Assembly (NCBI RefSeq): GCF_011075055.1
Contig: NC_058148.1
Location: 13,571,969 to 13,635,968 of the forward strand
Length of the DNA stretch: 64,000 nucleotides
Reading direction: 5' to 3'
DNA from: Mangifera indica
Taxonomy: Eukaryota; Streptophyta; Magnoliopsida; Sapindales; Anacardiaceae
A program made the translations under genes and the position numbers. The stretch's first letter is position 1. Each line of letters opens with the position of its first letter. Shown piece after piece: positions 11,640-23,404 of the stretch. The notes under the pieces are model-generated. The model was not told where the DNA came from and searched no databases. It was given only the letters and a program-made list of their open reading frames with translations.

Positions 11640-14600
11640 TTAATTTGAATCAAGGCCCCTACCAACGGCAACAGCTTTGCGATGACGCCTAGATCCAGAC
11701 CTCCGGCTATGCCTTGGAGTGGCCTTTCTCACAGGACTACTTACAATCCTTCCTCCAGAAGATTCATTTGGCAATTTCTTCGGTATGTCATGAAACAAAA
11801 CTGGTGGTGGTGATGGTGGTGGTGGTGGTGGTGGTGATGGAGGTGGGGGTGAGGGCGGGGGTGGTGGAGGGCTAAATGAAACAGGAATGGGCGGCAGAAA
11901 GATATGATCTCTATGATATTTCTGCAGGCAGCCAAAGTATACAGAGAAAAATGAATAGAAGTACACAAGGAAGAGAATTTTGATAAATTTTTACTTTATC
12001 AATGCTCTAAAAAGCGTATATTTCAGTTTAAAAGAAAATAACTATGAAATAAACCAAAAAAAAATCACCTGAACTACAAAATTCCTTCTTTCACAATCCC
12101 AGAACATATTAACTGTCCAATTTGTCTTTGCTGCAATTTTATCCCTCACAGTGGAGAAACTTAGTTGATCCCTGGAAGTAAAACGATCAACCTCATTGTA
12201 CCAAAGACAGGCAAAAAGGTTGCTGATAGGAACATGCTCTCTGATTACGACACATCCTTCAGGGACATCTGAATAACCATAACGGAGAAGCTTCATAAAT
12301 GGCAAAACAAAGAACAGAACAAAGAAAAGGCGAGCAAGCATATTGCACCTACCACTTGTAATTGGAAGCTTAGCCTCAGAATATGGAGTCAATCCCTCAC
12401 TTTTATAAAACTCAACCTGAAAGTCGATAGAAGCATTAACATATTTCTTAGCAGCTTTATTTGCCTCAGCTTCCACAAAGACATCAAAGCGCTTATAATG
12501 TCTAGAAATTGCAAAAGTAGCATTTTTTCTCCACAAGTGCCTGAAGGATAGATTGAAGGAGAAAGGAAAATTTTGGGTGAGAAATACACATCTCTTCCGA
12601 AAGGAAGAAAAAGGAAAACTAAAAGGTATAGCTCTCAACCACATAACAAATGCTAGTATAAAAACGATATTGTAACCCCTATATGTAATGAATCCAATCT
12701 CTGATTACAACACTCACAACCAGAAGACTTCTGAGATCCTATCCGTCATGTTTGTGTGCATGAATGCAATGTTTTTGCTAAACAACCCAAATCCTTTCCC
12801 CACATAAAAAGGAAAAGAAAAAACAGAATATGAACCACACCACTTAACAACGTCAAATTCCAAAAAGCTGCTTATATAGGAAGCAAGACAAAATTTAGAG
12901 AAAAATTAAAAAAAAAAAATTTCATTAAATTTCCCAGCTGCAAGTATGCAGCACTATATACTGCTAGTAAGTTATTTATCATATAAAAAGATATTGACAG
13001 AGGCCCTTTTTTATTGCATAAGATACAAGGCAAGAAAATGTAGAGAAAAATTGATATTAGGTTGACAATAATCCTTTTTCAGTCATGTTTGTAACACAGG
13101 CTGTCCTCGCCTAAAGAGATATGTACAAGAAAAGATCCTAAGAAAAAAAATCATATGATATTCCTATCAGTAAAGAGATTACAATGATGATACAATCATA
13201 TGGTGCAATCCCAGATCCAAAGATTTAATAAGAAAAAGTAACAAGACCATATTAAAGGTGTCTTTTAGTTTATATTATTAACTTATAGTCTTTAAACAAA
13301 TATAACATACACCCTGCATTGCAATAACAATGTCAATCAAAATTCCACAAACGGGCATCGTCAAGATATCAAAAAGATCATTTATAACCACTCACCAATC
13401 TCACTATATAGCATAAATGAGTTTCATGAGTGTAGATACCTTTGACATTTGATAGATGACTTAGGGCTAAGAATGCTACTAATCCTCTATCTGCACATGG
13501 ATGCCTTCAGCCATGAAATATTAATTTCAAACAATGAAAAAGTATTTTATCTTTCACATGAACTTCCATCTAACTAGGAATCCTCAAGAAGCAACAGCTA
13601 ATCTTAAGGTCAAATGAGAACATTGTACATGATCCAACAGTCAAATTAAAAAAAAAATTAGCATCTCTAAACCTTCACACCCATGCAAAGGCAATTAGCA
13701 TGGAGTGATCCTCTTGACTCTGGATATTAGAAAGACATTATATATTCACATGAAAGAAAAGTAATATAGTAGGAAAAATATGACAAAAATTAGAAAGAGA
13801 TTAAGCCGAAGTCAAAGATGGATACAATATATAAAGAGTATAGCAAAACATCCATTAAAAAAATAATAATTTTATTGTCAATTTATTAAACATGAATGAT
13901 CACATTTTTCCCTTTAATAAGGACAAGGTACCAAACATCATGATTAACCATCATATATAACTCTTGAAATCCAATGACAAGTATCAACGGAGAAATTTAT
14001 AAGGCCAAAACATTTAACCAGACCAATTTGAAAGACAATAATCACATATCAATTCAAACGTTACACATAAATACATAAATTAAAGATCAAGAGAATAATT
14101 GACTCACCTTTCAAGAATTTGATATGGATCCACAACAAGCTCAAGTTTCCCATCAATCCATAATGAAAAGCGGGCATTGGGGAACAACCTATGTAGCAGA
14201 AGCTTTGGAATCTGAGATAAATGCATATAGGTCAAAAGGTGTATTAAAGCAGAATAACTTTTAGGCACAAAGCCCCTTGAATACTAACCAATAAGCTTGA
14301 AGTAAAACCAAACCACAAGTTAAAAAAGCTAATGCAATATAGTATTGTGCATCAGAATCTATATTATAGAGCACTCATCAAGGTAAAAGAAGATGCAACT
14401 ATTTAAAGTTAGAGTGCTGCATATCAGAAATTAGACAACCTCTTTACATCTGATTTAAAGAAAAAAGAATCTAGCGGAGATTTACAGCATTTACCTTTCC
14501 AGTCCGCCTCGCATCAGTGTATGGAATATTATGTATAACAACAATTCTCCATATCCCCATCATCTTACTACTGTCAAGACCACTATTGGCTTTCAAATAT

Positions 14601-16716
14601 GCTTCTGTTTCTTCATCAACAAACATGAAGAAGCATACAGTTTTCCTGGAATATTCACTAATATTGCTTGGCTGGTTTACATCATCAAAAGCCCCTGAAA
14701 AATAATATATTTATTTAATAAGCAAAAGATCAGCTTAAACAGAAAAATGTTTAATTAAATTGCATGTATAGAGTGGTACCAAAAATTGCTGATATAACAA
14801 CTATTCCACGGCATTGCTCCATATCAAGAAGGTCCTCCTCATCAAGGTCAAATCCTGTCCCGCGTCCAGGTTTTCCTTTGACAAACCTGATTGATATACA
14901 TTATGAAAAATGAAAAAAAAACACAGCTAACTTATATGACTAAAGGCTTCAGGAGTAAGAAATTGCCACAAGCATAGACAATTAAAGGATCTAATTTATC
15001 GAGTAAAGTTTCAAAGAAATCAACAGCCAAGTCTCATAATTTTTTTCAAGAAGATTGAGAAATCATACCCACAGTGCACACTCATTGACTCTCTTATGTC
15101 ATAAGAATCAGTTCTTTGTGCTAAAGTAGGATATCCAGCAAAGTCTGAGCCTCCAAATTCTGTATCTCTGTTCAACTCTGGCTCAACAATATATGTTAAA
15201 TTCTTTACTACCGGAGAAAATGAGGGGACACTTGGCATTAAGGCAATGGCTTCTTCCACAGGAAGGTAACATACTGGACATGCTGAAACATAAACAAGCA
15301 GAAAATTTCAGCAACTTAATACATCAATATGAAGTATATCTCAGCTTGTAGATGCCATTGCTTTCTAGAAACCTATAATGACTTTGTATTTACACAGAAA
15401 TTTCTGTTTGACAAATATAAACAAAAAATTGGATGAAAGAAAAGAAACCTCTGAATAGGTCACAGAAACTTACGCCGTGGTCCAGTTCTCTTTTTATCTG
15501 CTGGTGGGGGAGGTAATGTGAAACTATTACATGGATGCCCTGGTGGAAGAGTGTAACCCAGAAAATATGAAGGAGTAGGAGGGGGAGAAATCCTATTTTC
15601 AATTGCTTCCCCGGTGTTCACTACAATATTCAGATTGTTCACGGTGATAAAAGAATTATGAATGTTCGTATTGTTAAAAGAATTCTGATTGTACATATTT
15701 TCAGTTTGCTCTCTGTATATTGGTGTAGATTCAGAATAATTTACAGTAAAGTTTCCACTGAAACTAATGATCGGTACATGGTCTATCTCCTGTGTATCTT
15801 CACCTGAAAACATACCAAAAGCACAAATAAGATAAGAGTGGCAACTATTTGTACCAGCTTCAGTGAAGGAGTCATTTAGTGAAAGCTGGAGTATGCAGGC
15901 ACAGAAGTAGTCTTCAAATGAATTATTTTTAACACTAAAAACAATCTTATTGGAGAAATTTCAACCTTCAAAACATGTTACCCATAAAAGAGAATAAGTG
16001 AGCATCAAATACTTCAAGCAATTTATGGAGTCATTAGAAATCAAAATTAATCATCCGTATCAAGTGATAGCCAGCATCTCCGCAGAAAGAAGGTGTTGAG
16101 CTGGACCTTAATTTCACAGGATTTTTACAATAGCAAATCAAAATGAAATCCGAAGAGAGAATGATCACAACCAAGCTTTATCCTATTTCAAACACACTCA
16201 ACATGCAAACTGGAAAATGCCGCTTTTCAGAATCCCTTTCCCAAAGTTTTATACAAAGATGAAAGATGACTAAAACACCATTATACTCCCAAATATAAAC
16301 ATGATCTTAAACAAGAATCCATTAAATTCAAACCAATGGTATAACAGAAAAAAGACATCCTTCTGCAAGTTCTCTAATGAAAATACTTAACTAAAACAGT
16401 AACTAATCATCAACACAATTCAATTATCAATACTGAACAATCCAGCAAGTTCATACAAACCTTTCCCAACATACAAAACCCAGACGAAAACGGCTGCGGA
16501 GATAACAGATAGTAACAGCATTCCAACCTTCTTGCGGCCGGCAAATTTACAGATCCAGGCCACCAAACCATCCTTCTCCTTGAACATCTTTGAAGGCTTA
16601 ATACGTATCGAAGTTTGTTGGATCGGCAACAAGCCTCCACCGTCCTGTAACTGTTGTTTATCCAAAGATCCATAACTCCCAGAACGAATCCCCAATGACC
16701 CTCCAGTCATCGTCAT
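11640..16716 (-). CDS. DUF616 / MUCI70-like glycosyltransferase (type II Golgi membrane protein)
   Basis: Nine coding exons on the minus strand: 16716-16461, 15803-15474, 15282-15069, 14886-14780, 14694-14495, 14211-14108, 12540-12353, 12268-12069 and 11921-11640. The GT/AG borders and phases fit and give 626 aa. Residues 64-84 form one membrane anchor after a short basic cytosolic tail. An Asn/Ser-rich stem follows, then a 'CPVCYLPVEEA' motif near 196-206. The DUF616 domain includes 'SVHCGFVKGKPGRGTGF', 'CRGIVVISAIFG', 'PKLLLHRLFPNARFSLWIDGK', 'HLWRKNATFAISRH' and 'GCVVIREHVPISNLFACLWYNEVDRF'. The family includes Arabidopsis MUCI70, a putative Golgi hexosyltransferase for mucilage pectin/xylan, and TOD1, reported as a ceramidase, so the substrate is inferred. 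The 188-nt and 200-nt exons are separated by a short 84-nt intron. The last exon carries a long Pro tract (residues 551-573) and an Arg-rich tail. Intron 6 is about 1.57 kb. Confidence 0.88.
11806..11874 (-). repeat. GGT/GGN microsatellite coding a proline tract
   Basis: A ggtggtgatggtggt-type run on the plus strand encodes 23 residues of only Pro and Ser (residues 551-573 of the DUF616 protein). The same DNA gives poly-His in another frame, which is an out-of-frame artefact. Confidence 0.8.
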
Positions 16717-18944
16717 CTAAAACACACATACACTCCTTTCATCTCACCCTCATTCACGACTATTTTTCAAAACGCACCGACAAAAACTTCAAAAACTCAA
16801 TTCCAACCCAATTCAGCTGTTCAAACCATGCGAAACCCACCACACTAAATCCGCCTCAAAACCTCTGGGGCGCCTCAAAATTCCAATGAAATGTGCTTTA
16901 ACAGATTGCTCAACTAGCCCTCGATTCAATGAAGTGTTTCCACTTGTAAAAATGCGTTTTCAAAACCAAAACTTCATGGACTTCCGACTTTGAGATGAAG
17001 ACAAATTGAAATAAAAACTGAAACGCTCAGATCAAAGTGGAGTCTTTTAATATAAATCTTTGTTTGAAACACAATGAGTTTGGATTTAATTAGGCATACG
17101 AAGTGTTCGGCAGAAATCAAGTCTTTTCTTTTTTCATTGAATCTGGATAAAGATTTTACTAATTTTTAGGATGTCTTAAATCAATGGCAAAATTTAGATC
17201 AAAGTAATAATGCGGAAAAAAGAAAAAGAATATAAACTTAACAATAAGTTGAAAAATCTGATAGGCTAGGTTGCGGCCATGTAAGTTGCGATGTCAGAGA
17301 TCGGACGGTAAAGATTTAGCCAAAATTATTATAGAATAAAATAATGATAAATTATTTTAGGACAAGATATTACACAACTGAGTTATATAGGTTAATGCTA
17401 TTTTTAATTAAGTTAAATTTGTAAATAAATAAATAAATAAATAAATATTTCGTTGAATTTGAGGAAAACATAATGCAGCAAGATTGGGAGCTTTGTTCTC
17501 AGTGAATCTGTTTGTGTCTTGGATTTGCTTTTGTTTTTGTTTTTCAGTTTTTATTGAAAGTTTGGGTAGTAAAATATCTTAGCCTTAATATCGGTTTAAG
17601 TGAGGATAAATTAAGGAAAATTAAAATAATTATCCCAAAGATAAGGGGGCAAAATAAACTACCTCTGCATTTTACCGTTAAACGAAACTGCCTTAAAATT
17701 GTGAAGAGACGAAAATACCCCTCCAATCAAAATCGGCTATAACCACGTGCATCACCGCCAAACACACGAAAACAAAAATTTCGAATTCGCGTTTTTGCGT
17801 ACTCAGCAACTCCAATTTTATCCGACAATTTTTGCGATTTTTTTGGCCACAAATATGGACAAAAAGGTTAGTAAAACAACTCTTGTTATCTCTTTATGCA
17901 TTTTGGTTCACAATTTGAGCGATTTGATGTGAAATTTGGTTGTTTAGCGTTAGGATTCTTATTTGAAATTTTGGACGAAAATGTTTGATTTTTTTGTGAT
18001 TTTGATAAATTTTTTTAGGGTTTTTGTGTTAGATTAGGTGTAGAGTTGATGTTTAATCATAAATGATGTTTATTATTGTGATTTTAATTAACATAAGAAC
18101 ACTTTTATCCCAACAATTAGTTAGTAAGGATAAATTATAACAAATTTAAAATTATCTTTTAACAATTTTTTAAAAATAATAATTAAATTAACTATTTTAT
18201 TATATGACCAACTAAATAGGATAATTTTAATAATAAAATATAGATAGGGTATTTTTAGTATCTCCATAAAACTAAACATATTTAATATTATATAAACCTT
18301 TAAAATAATTTCGAACATTTTTTAAGACTAATTTTGGTTTAAGAAAATTAGTTCTTTAAATAAATAATAAAAAATTACACCCAATAAAATGTAATAAAAA
18401 AATTAATCACTAAATAAAGGATTAATTTAGTTTTTTAAACTTCAGAACAAGAGGATCTTGAAGACATTTAAGTTGTGAAAGTTGTCATTTTTAAACAGAA
18501 TTTTCCACCATATTCTGCATTTATCACAAATTTATGTCATGTTTCCCTTACCCATTTGGCTTAAAATCCTTCTAAGCGCTGCCCATCTCTATAGTTTCCC
18601 AAGTTGTTATATAAGAGATTGAATCAATTATACTGAATATAATAAAATTCGGATCTAATGATTAATTTTATAATTATTAAATAAATTAAGATTTTGATTT
18701 TGATATATTATTATAAAAAGATTTAAATATATATTCTTTTATATATATATTTTGGAGTTTATATTTATAATTTCCTTGAATAAAAGCAAAAAGGCAGACT
18801 TTTTTTTGGATGATAACATGATATGTCTAGATATAGCAAATTGTGCAAAAATTTAAGTTTCATTTATTTGGGATTAAAAAACGATCCCTTATAGCCATGT
18901 ACATGAATTTAATGAACAAAGTGGTCCTTCAAATCATGAGAGAA

Positions 18945-19700
18945 GAAAATTATTTGTATATTTTTTCTATCCAAATTTTAATATAATCTCAAAATCATAT
19001 CCATAACAGATAAAAAATTCAAACACCCATCTATAAACTAACTGTTGTCTAAATTTTTAGTTAGATGTACGGATAAAATCGTTATTTTATCCATAAACCC
19101 TAAAATTTTAAAATTTATATTATTTTTCCCCCAGGTTTTAAAGCTAATACTTCACCCCTATTCTCAAAGTTTGAAATATTTAGATTTCACCCCTAAAGTT
19201 TGTTTTTCTTCTCCAGCCACCAACATTCTAGTTAACGGTCGACGCTTTCTATCTATTTTCTAGATCTAACCACAAAAGACAACGAAGGACAATTACCCAC
19301 AAAGACGAAATGTTATCCTTTATCGCTTCTTCCCTATTTGGAGGACACTTCGTCATCTTGATCTAAACGATGAAGGGTTGTTCTTCGTCAAAGAACACTA
19401 TTACTTTTTCTTAGTTACTGACTGACCCTAAGCCACCAAAGATGAAACCTAAAAAGAGAGAAAAGTAAATTTTTCAAAGTTTAATAATGGGAGTAAATAT
19501 TAGTTTTTTAAACTAATAGAAAAAAAATGATATAAACGTTAAGGTTTAAGGTTTATAGATAAAATAATAATTTTATCTCTATATCTAACTGAAAATTTTT
19601 ATGGTAATTAGCTTATAAATGAGTATTTGAATTTTTCATTTATTATAGATTTTAAGATTAAAATAAAATTTAGATGAGAAATTGTCCTTTTCCCTATTAA
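18945..19700. repeat. fold-back (inverted-repeat) element
   Basis: The left part ('tatccaaattttaatataatctcaaaatc...gataaaaaattcaaacacccatctataaac...ggataaaatcgttattttatcc') is the imperfect reverse complement of the right part, which ends 'ggaaattgtccttttccc'-like near 19690. The centre has a paired 'cgtcatcttgatctaaacga' / 'gaagacaac'-type segment. Same family as 37535-38304. Edges approximate and no target duplication resolved. Confidence 0.7.
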
Positions 19701-20621
19701 TATTAAGGAATGTTGCTAATGCCACATGACGGGGACATTATCATGTGCATGTTGTAGCTTTTGGTAAGATTCATGACACCTACTTAACAATGCTTAATAA
19801 CTTTGATGAAGCCCTTAATGATTTTTTTTGGTGTACATTTTTATTATTTTTGTAACACCCAATTAAAAATTTTTAAAAGTAACAAGTTGTGATTTTTATA
19901 ATAAACATGTAATTCTAATGTTTGATTAGAGGGTCGTTGAAAGGAATATAATCTAATTAAAATATAGGATAATTAATTATGGTGATGGCCGGCGTCGGCT
20001 TCACCATTATGACCTAATTTGGTGGCCACGACTTTATGTTAAAATAAAGGCCTAATGACTATTTCCCACTCGACCGCAGATTTGATGCAAATTTATTTTT
20101 TTTAATTATTTATTAAAATTTCTAACTCTCATTCATTAATTATTAAAAATAATTAATTTTAAAAATAAAATTATTATCTAATTAATAAATATATTTAAAA
20201 TAATAAAAATATTATTTTTTAATAAATTTAAAAAATAATAATTTTTATTTAAATTAAATTTTAAAAAGTTATTTTCCTTCTCTCCCTTGGAATTTTATTT
20301 TTACTAAAACTCTTTAAATTTTTATCAAACCTTGAGTAAGAAATAATTATTTAGTCTAAAATAAGTAAAAAAACCTATTTTAAAAGATATTATATATTTA
20401 ATAATTTATTTAAAATAATAAAATATTATTTATCTTTTTTAAATCTGAAAAAGTAATTATTATTTTTTTTTTTTGAATTTATCCTGATAAAATTACGCTC
20501 TCCACATTCCCTCCCTCGGGTCAGTAAACCTAATTTGGCCTAAAATAAATAAAAGAAAGTCTATTTTGAAAGGCACCGTGCACTTGGCCGTCGTATTAAT
20601 CTATTTACGTTTCCTAAATTG

Positions 20622-21010
20622 AGTAAATCACACTTTTCCAGCCAAGGTTTAGGGAAATTACACTTGGTGCACCCTCAAATGCATAAATTGCAAATATTCA
20701 CCCCAAATTGTAACTCCATTATTGAATAAGGGTTCTAAGTTCTATGGCAATTTACTCTTCTTAAAATTTACCTTTTTAAGTGTGATCCAATGATTCTATG
20801 TCAATCAACTTTTATTTTTTATTTTTATATCATTTCAAAATTTTAGATTTTTTAAAATTTAGTGTATAAGGAAGATAAAATATCTTTTATGCCCTTTTAC
20901 TGTTTGTTTTTAAAGTTTTTCATAATAAAATTACAATTTTGGTAGAAGTTGTAGATTAAGGTGGAAAGTTATTTCCCTAAACTTTGAGTGGAATATGGTA
21001 ATTTACTCTT
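20622..21010. repeat. short inverted-repeat element
   Basis: The left end 'gagtaaatcacacttttcca...aaggtttagggaaatta' pairs with the right end, whose reverse complement reads 'gagtaaattaccatattcca...aaagtttagggaaataa'. Terminal sequence resembles the element at 31070. Non-coding. Confidence 0.65.
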
Positions 21011-21115
21011 CTTAAAATTTACTCCTGTTTCGTGCCAGTCAAACCATAATAATAACAGCTAACATCACCCTAAAAAGATTTAAGACTTTGTGAAGTTGAA
21101 AGCAATGGTTGGTTG

Positions 21116-21470
21116 GAAGTAAATCCAAATTGAGTTTGAGCCTATTTAAACTTTAAGTTCAATAGTTAAATTGAACTTATTTGAAAAATGTTCTACTTTA
21201 ATTTGTTTAAGATAAATCAAGTCTGAGTTTAAGTTTGAATCAAATTTTGAGTTCAGTTTGGTATTAAAACGATATTATTTTAATAATTATTAAGTAAAAT
21301 AATATCGGTTTAGTTTATTTATATTAAAATTTTCGGGTTTATGAGTTTTTCAAACAAAACACTTCTAAACGTTGAATTCGAGCTAATAAGTATTGAACTT
21401 TCCAGCTCAAACTCCTTTGAGTTTAACTTATTTTAGATTTATTCAAATTGAATTTAAATTCAAGCTCTAA
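21116..21470. repeat. decayed inverted-repeat element (ctcgag/ttcgaa family)
   Basis: Starts with 'aaatccaaattgagtttgag' and ends with the opposite-sense 'ttcaaattgaatttaaattc'. The centre has 'aaaacgatattattttaata', like the 'aaaacgacaccattttg' core of the intact copy at 29840. Degenerate; edges approximate. Confidence 0.5.
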
Positions 21471-22254
21471 TAAAGGATAAAAAGACCAAATAAGAGCCTA
21501 GCAAAGTCAATGGGCAATGAAGAATGACTTTTTTGGTCTCAAATTGATTGGGCTCCTGTTAATCTGATGCACCGTGCTGGAAAACACATGACACTGAAGA
21601 AGTAATGCCTCCTGGGTTTGGTTTAGTGTTGCACATGAGTCTACATCTATTAGTATAGATGTGTCCTCAAGTAATCCCAATATGCAAATCTTTGACTTAT
21701 TTCCTCTACATTATTACATAGATTTCTGATCTGAACCTGAACCCAAGATTCATTCAACCATCTTCGGTCATTTCCTTATCTGCATTAATAGCTTGAATTA
21801 ATTGCAGAGGAAGAGGAAAGCATGGGTAGGCGTAGGGAGGACCAGTGGGGTGGAACACCTCATTCATTCCTGTTCCAGTCCTTGTAGGATAATCAATCTG
21901 TGTCTCGATTTGTCGGAAATAATAAAAATTTATTGTTTCGTATTTATAAAAAAAAAAAAAATTTCCATCCCTGATATTTTAAAAAAAATTTTCTTTCCGT
22001 CTCCATCTTTACACCAGTGAAAAACGCTCACTTTTTTTGTCTTTTAAATATAATATAAATATATTAAATAATAAAATTAATTAAAATCAAATCAATTAAT
22101 TGTTTTAAATATTATAATTAAAATATATTGGTTATTTTAATATATATACTAAATAATATAAAAATATATTAATATTTTAAATAAATATATAAATGTGGAG
22201 ACAGATACAGGACAAGGACGATCCAAAGTCCAAACCATGCAAGCGTCCGATTTC

Positions 22255-22296
22255 TGACGTGTTGACTGAATCAGAGGCTGTCTTTTTGTCAGTCAA
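22255..22296 (+). promoter_or_regulatory. TGACG and paired W-box motifs
   Basis: TGACGT (22255-22260), TTGACT (22262-22267) and AGTCAA (22291-22296) lie within 42 bp, about 1.1 kb upstream of the lectin receptor kinase. A TTGACC is also present at 23300-23305, about 100 bp from the start codon. TGAC-core motifs bind WRKY and TGA factors and are typical of defence-induced receptor kinases. The motifs are seen; the regulation is inferred and such short motifs are frequent by chance. Confidence 0.35.
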
Positions 22297-23404
22297 CGTG
22301 AAAATGGTTTAAATTAACTTTGCAGTGTATGTAATTCGAAGGGATCACGGAAAACATGTAATATAAACGCAGTTTAGCTGATAGATCTGCTTTTGTGTGT
22401 GTCTCCGATGCAGCCACATACTCGCGGTTGAGACTTTCTTCAGATGAATGTACAAAATACCTGGGGACCAGACCAACTTGCTTGCTGAAAATGAAACCTG
22501 AACAAAATCATTACTCATGTCATTGTCTTTATGGTTGAAATCTGAGGCCTTGCTAGTTTCATGTCCATATCACAATTCCCTTCCGCAATAAAATATTCTT
22601 TCGGAATTGAATTATTAAAATATCCTCAGATTCTAAGTTTTTTTCAATGAGAAATTAGTAAAGGCCATTACCTGCAATTAACCTGGAGAAGAAAAGATGT
22701 TTCAACCATGGCAATTATGATTTCACATGGTAAACCACAAGACCTGTCACCATTTCAAGTGGCATTTCAGTTGGAAAGAAGCTGTTATAATGATCTGTTT
22801 AACTGCTCAATTATGTATTTCTGTAACTTCGGATCAACCTTTAACAACAATGCTTTATTTCCAGCCATTTCCAAGAGTTTCCCAGTTGTTTGGTCCCTGG
22901 AAGCTGATTGGTGTAAATAATACTTTTACATGTCGTTCAAATTCAGTCAACTCAACAGTGTAGCTCGCTTCATGTTTAGTCTTTTACTCATCTAACTTTG
23001 TTCCCACTCCCTTCATACATCGTTCTGGAATGGCCGGCTGCCTGCTGCTAACATCATCTCTGACCTTTTGCTGTAATCTTTTCTCATTTCTTTGTTTATT
23101 TTATGTTACTAACTTTTTATAGACTGCCAAAATCAACCCCCAATTCTTTTACCCTTCAACTTCATAAAATCAAACTGCCTACAATTATAATCAAATGGCC
23201 AGATTGTAGTTTTTTAGACCATCCAAGGGCAAAGTCATAGCCCCAAAAAACCAATAAATGTTGGTTTGTAATTTTCAACCAACTCTTTATTCAGCTGACT
23301 TGACCTCTTTCTTGTCCAACCATTCTTGTTCCCACGTCTGTTTCATTGCATTTTCATCCACCTGAAATATCCCATGAAAGAAAAGCTTTGGCTTCATTGC
23401 AGCA

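Larger units (their letters stand above)
16717..23404. other. intergenic region, repeat-rich
   Basis: The first few hundred bases are the 5' UTR and promoter of the DUF616 gene. A possible orphan first exon lies at 17854-17865. An aaat microsatellite is at about 17425-17447. Fold-back elements occupy about 18945-19700 and 20622-21010, and a decayed ctcaaa/ttcaag-type inverted repeat covers about 21116-21470. The last 1.2 kb is the upstream region of the lectin kinase. I see no further coding gene. Confidence 0.5.

Noticed and set aside
11741..11968. Open frame with a poly-His run on the minus strand
   Set aside because: It is the out-of-frame reading of the GGT repeat that encodes the proline tract of the DUF616 exon. 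The Pro frame joins correctly to the preceding exon.
12389..12589. 66-codon minus-strand open frame
   Set aside because: Lies in another frame over the DUF616 exon at 12353-12540, which has the conserved motifs and splice sites.
19851..19860. TGTAACACCC, a typical LTR start
   Set aside because: No second LTR, primer-binding site, polypurine tract or gag/pol sequence is visible. A ten-base match alone is not evidence of a retrotransposon. The same applies to TGTAACAGCCC near 35678.
22708..22963. Two overlapping open frames upstream of the lectin kinase
   Set aside because: No recognisable domain, different frames over the same DNA, and no splice link to the kinase.
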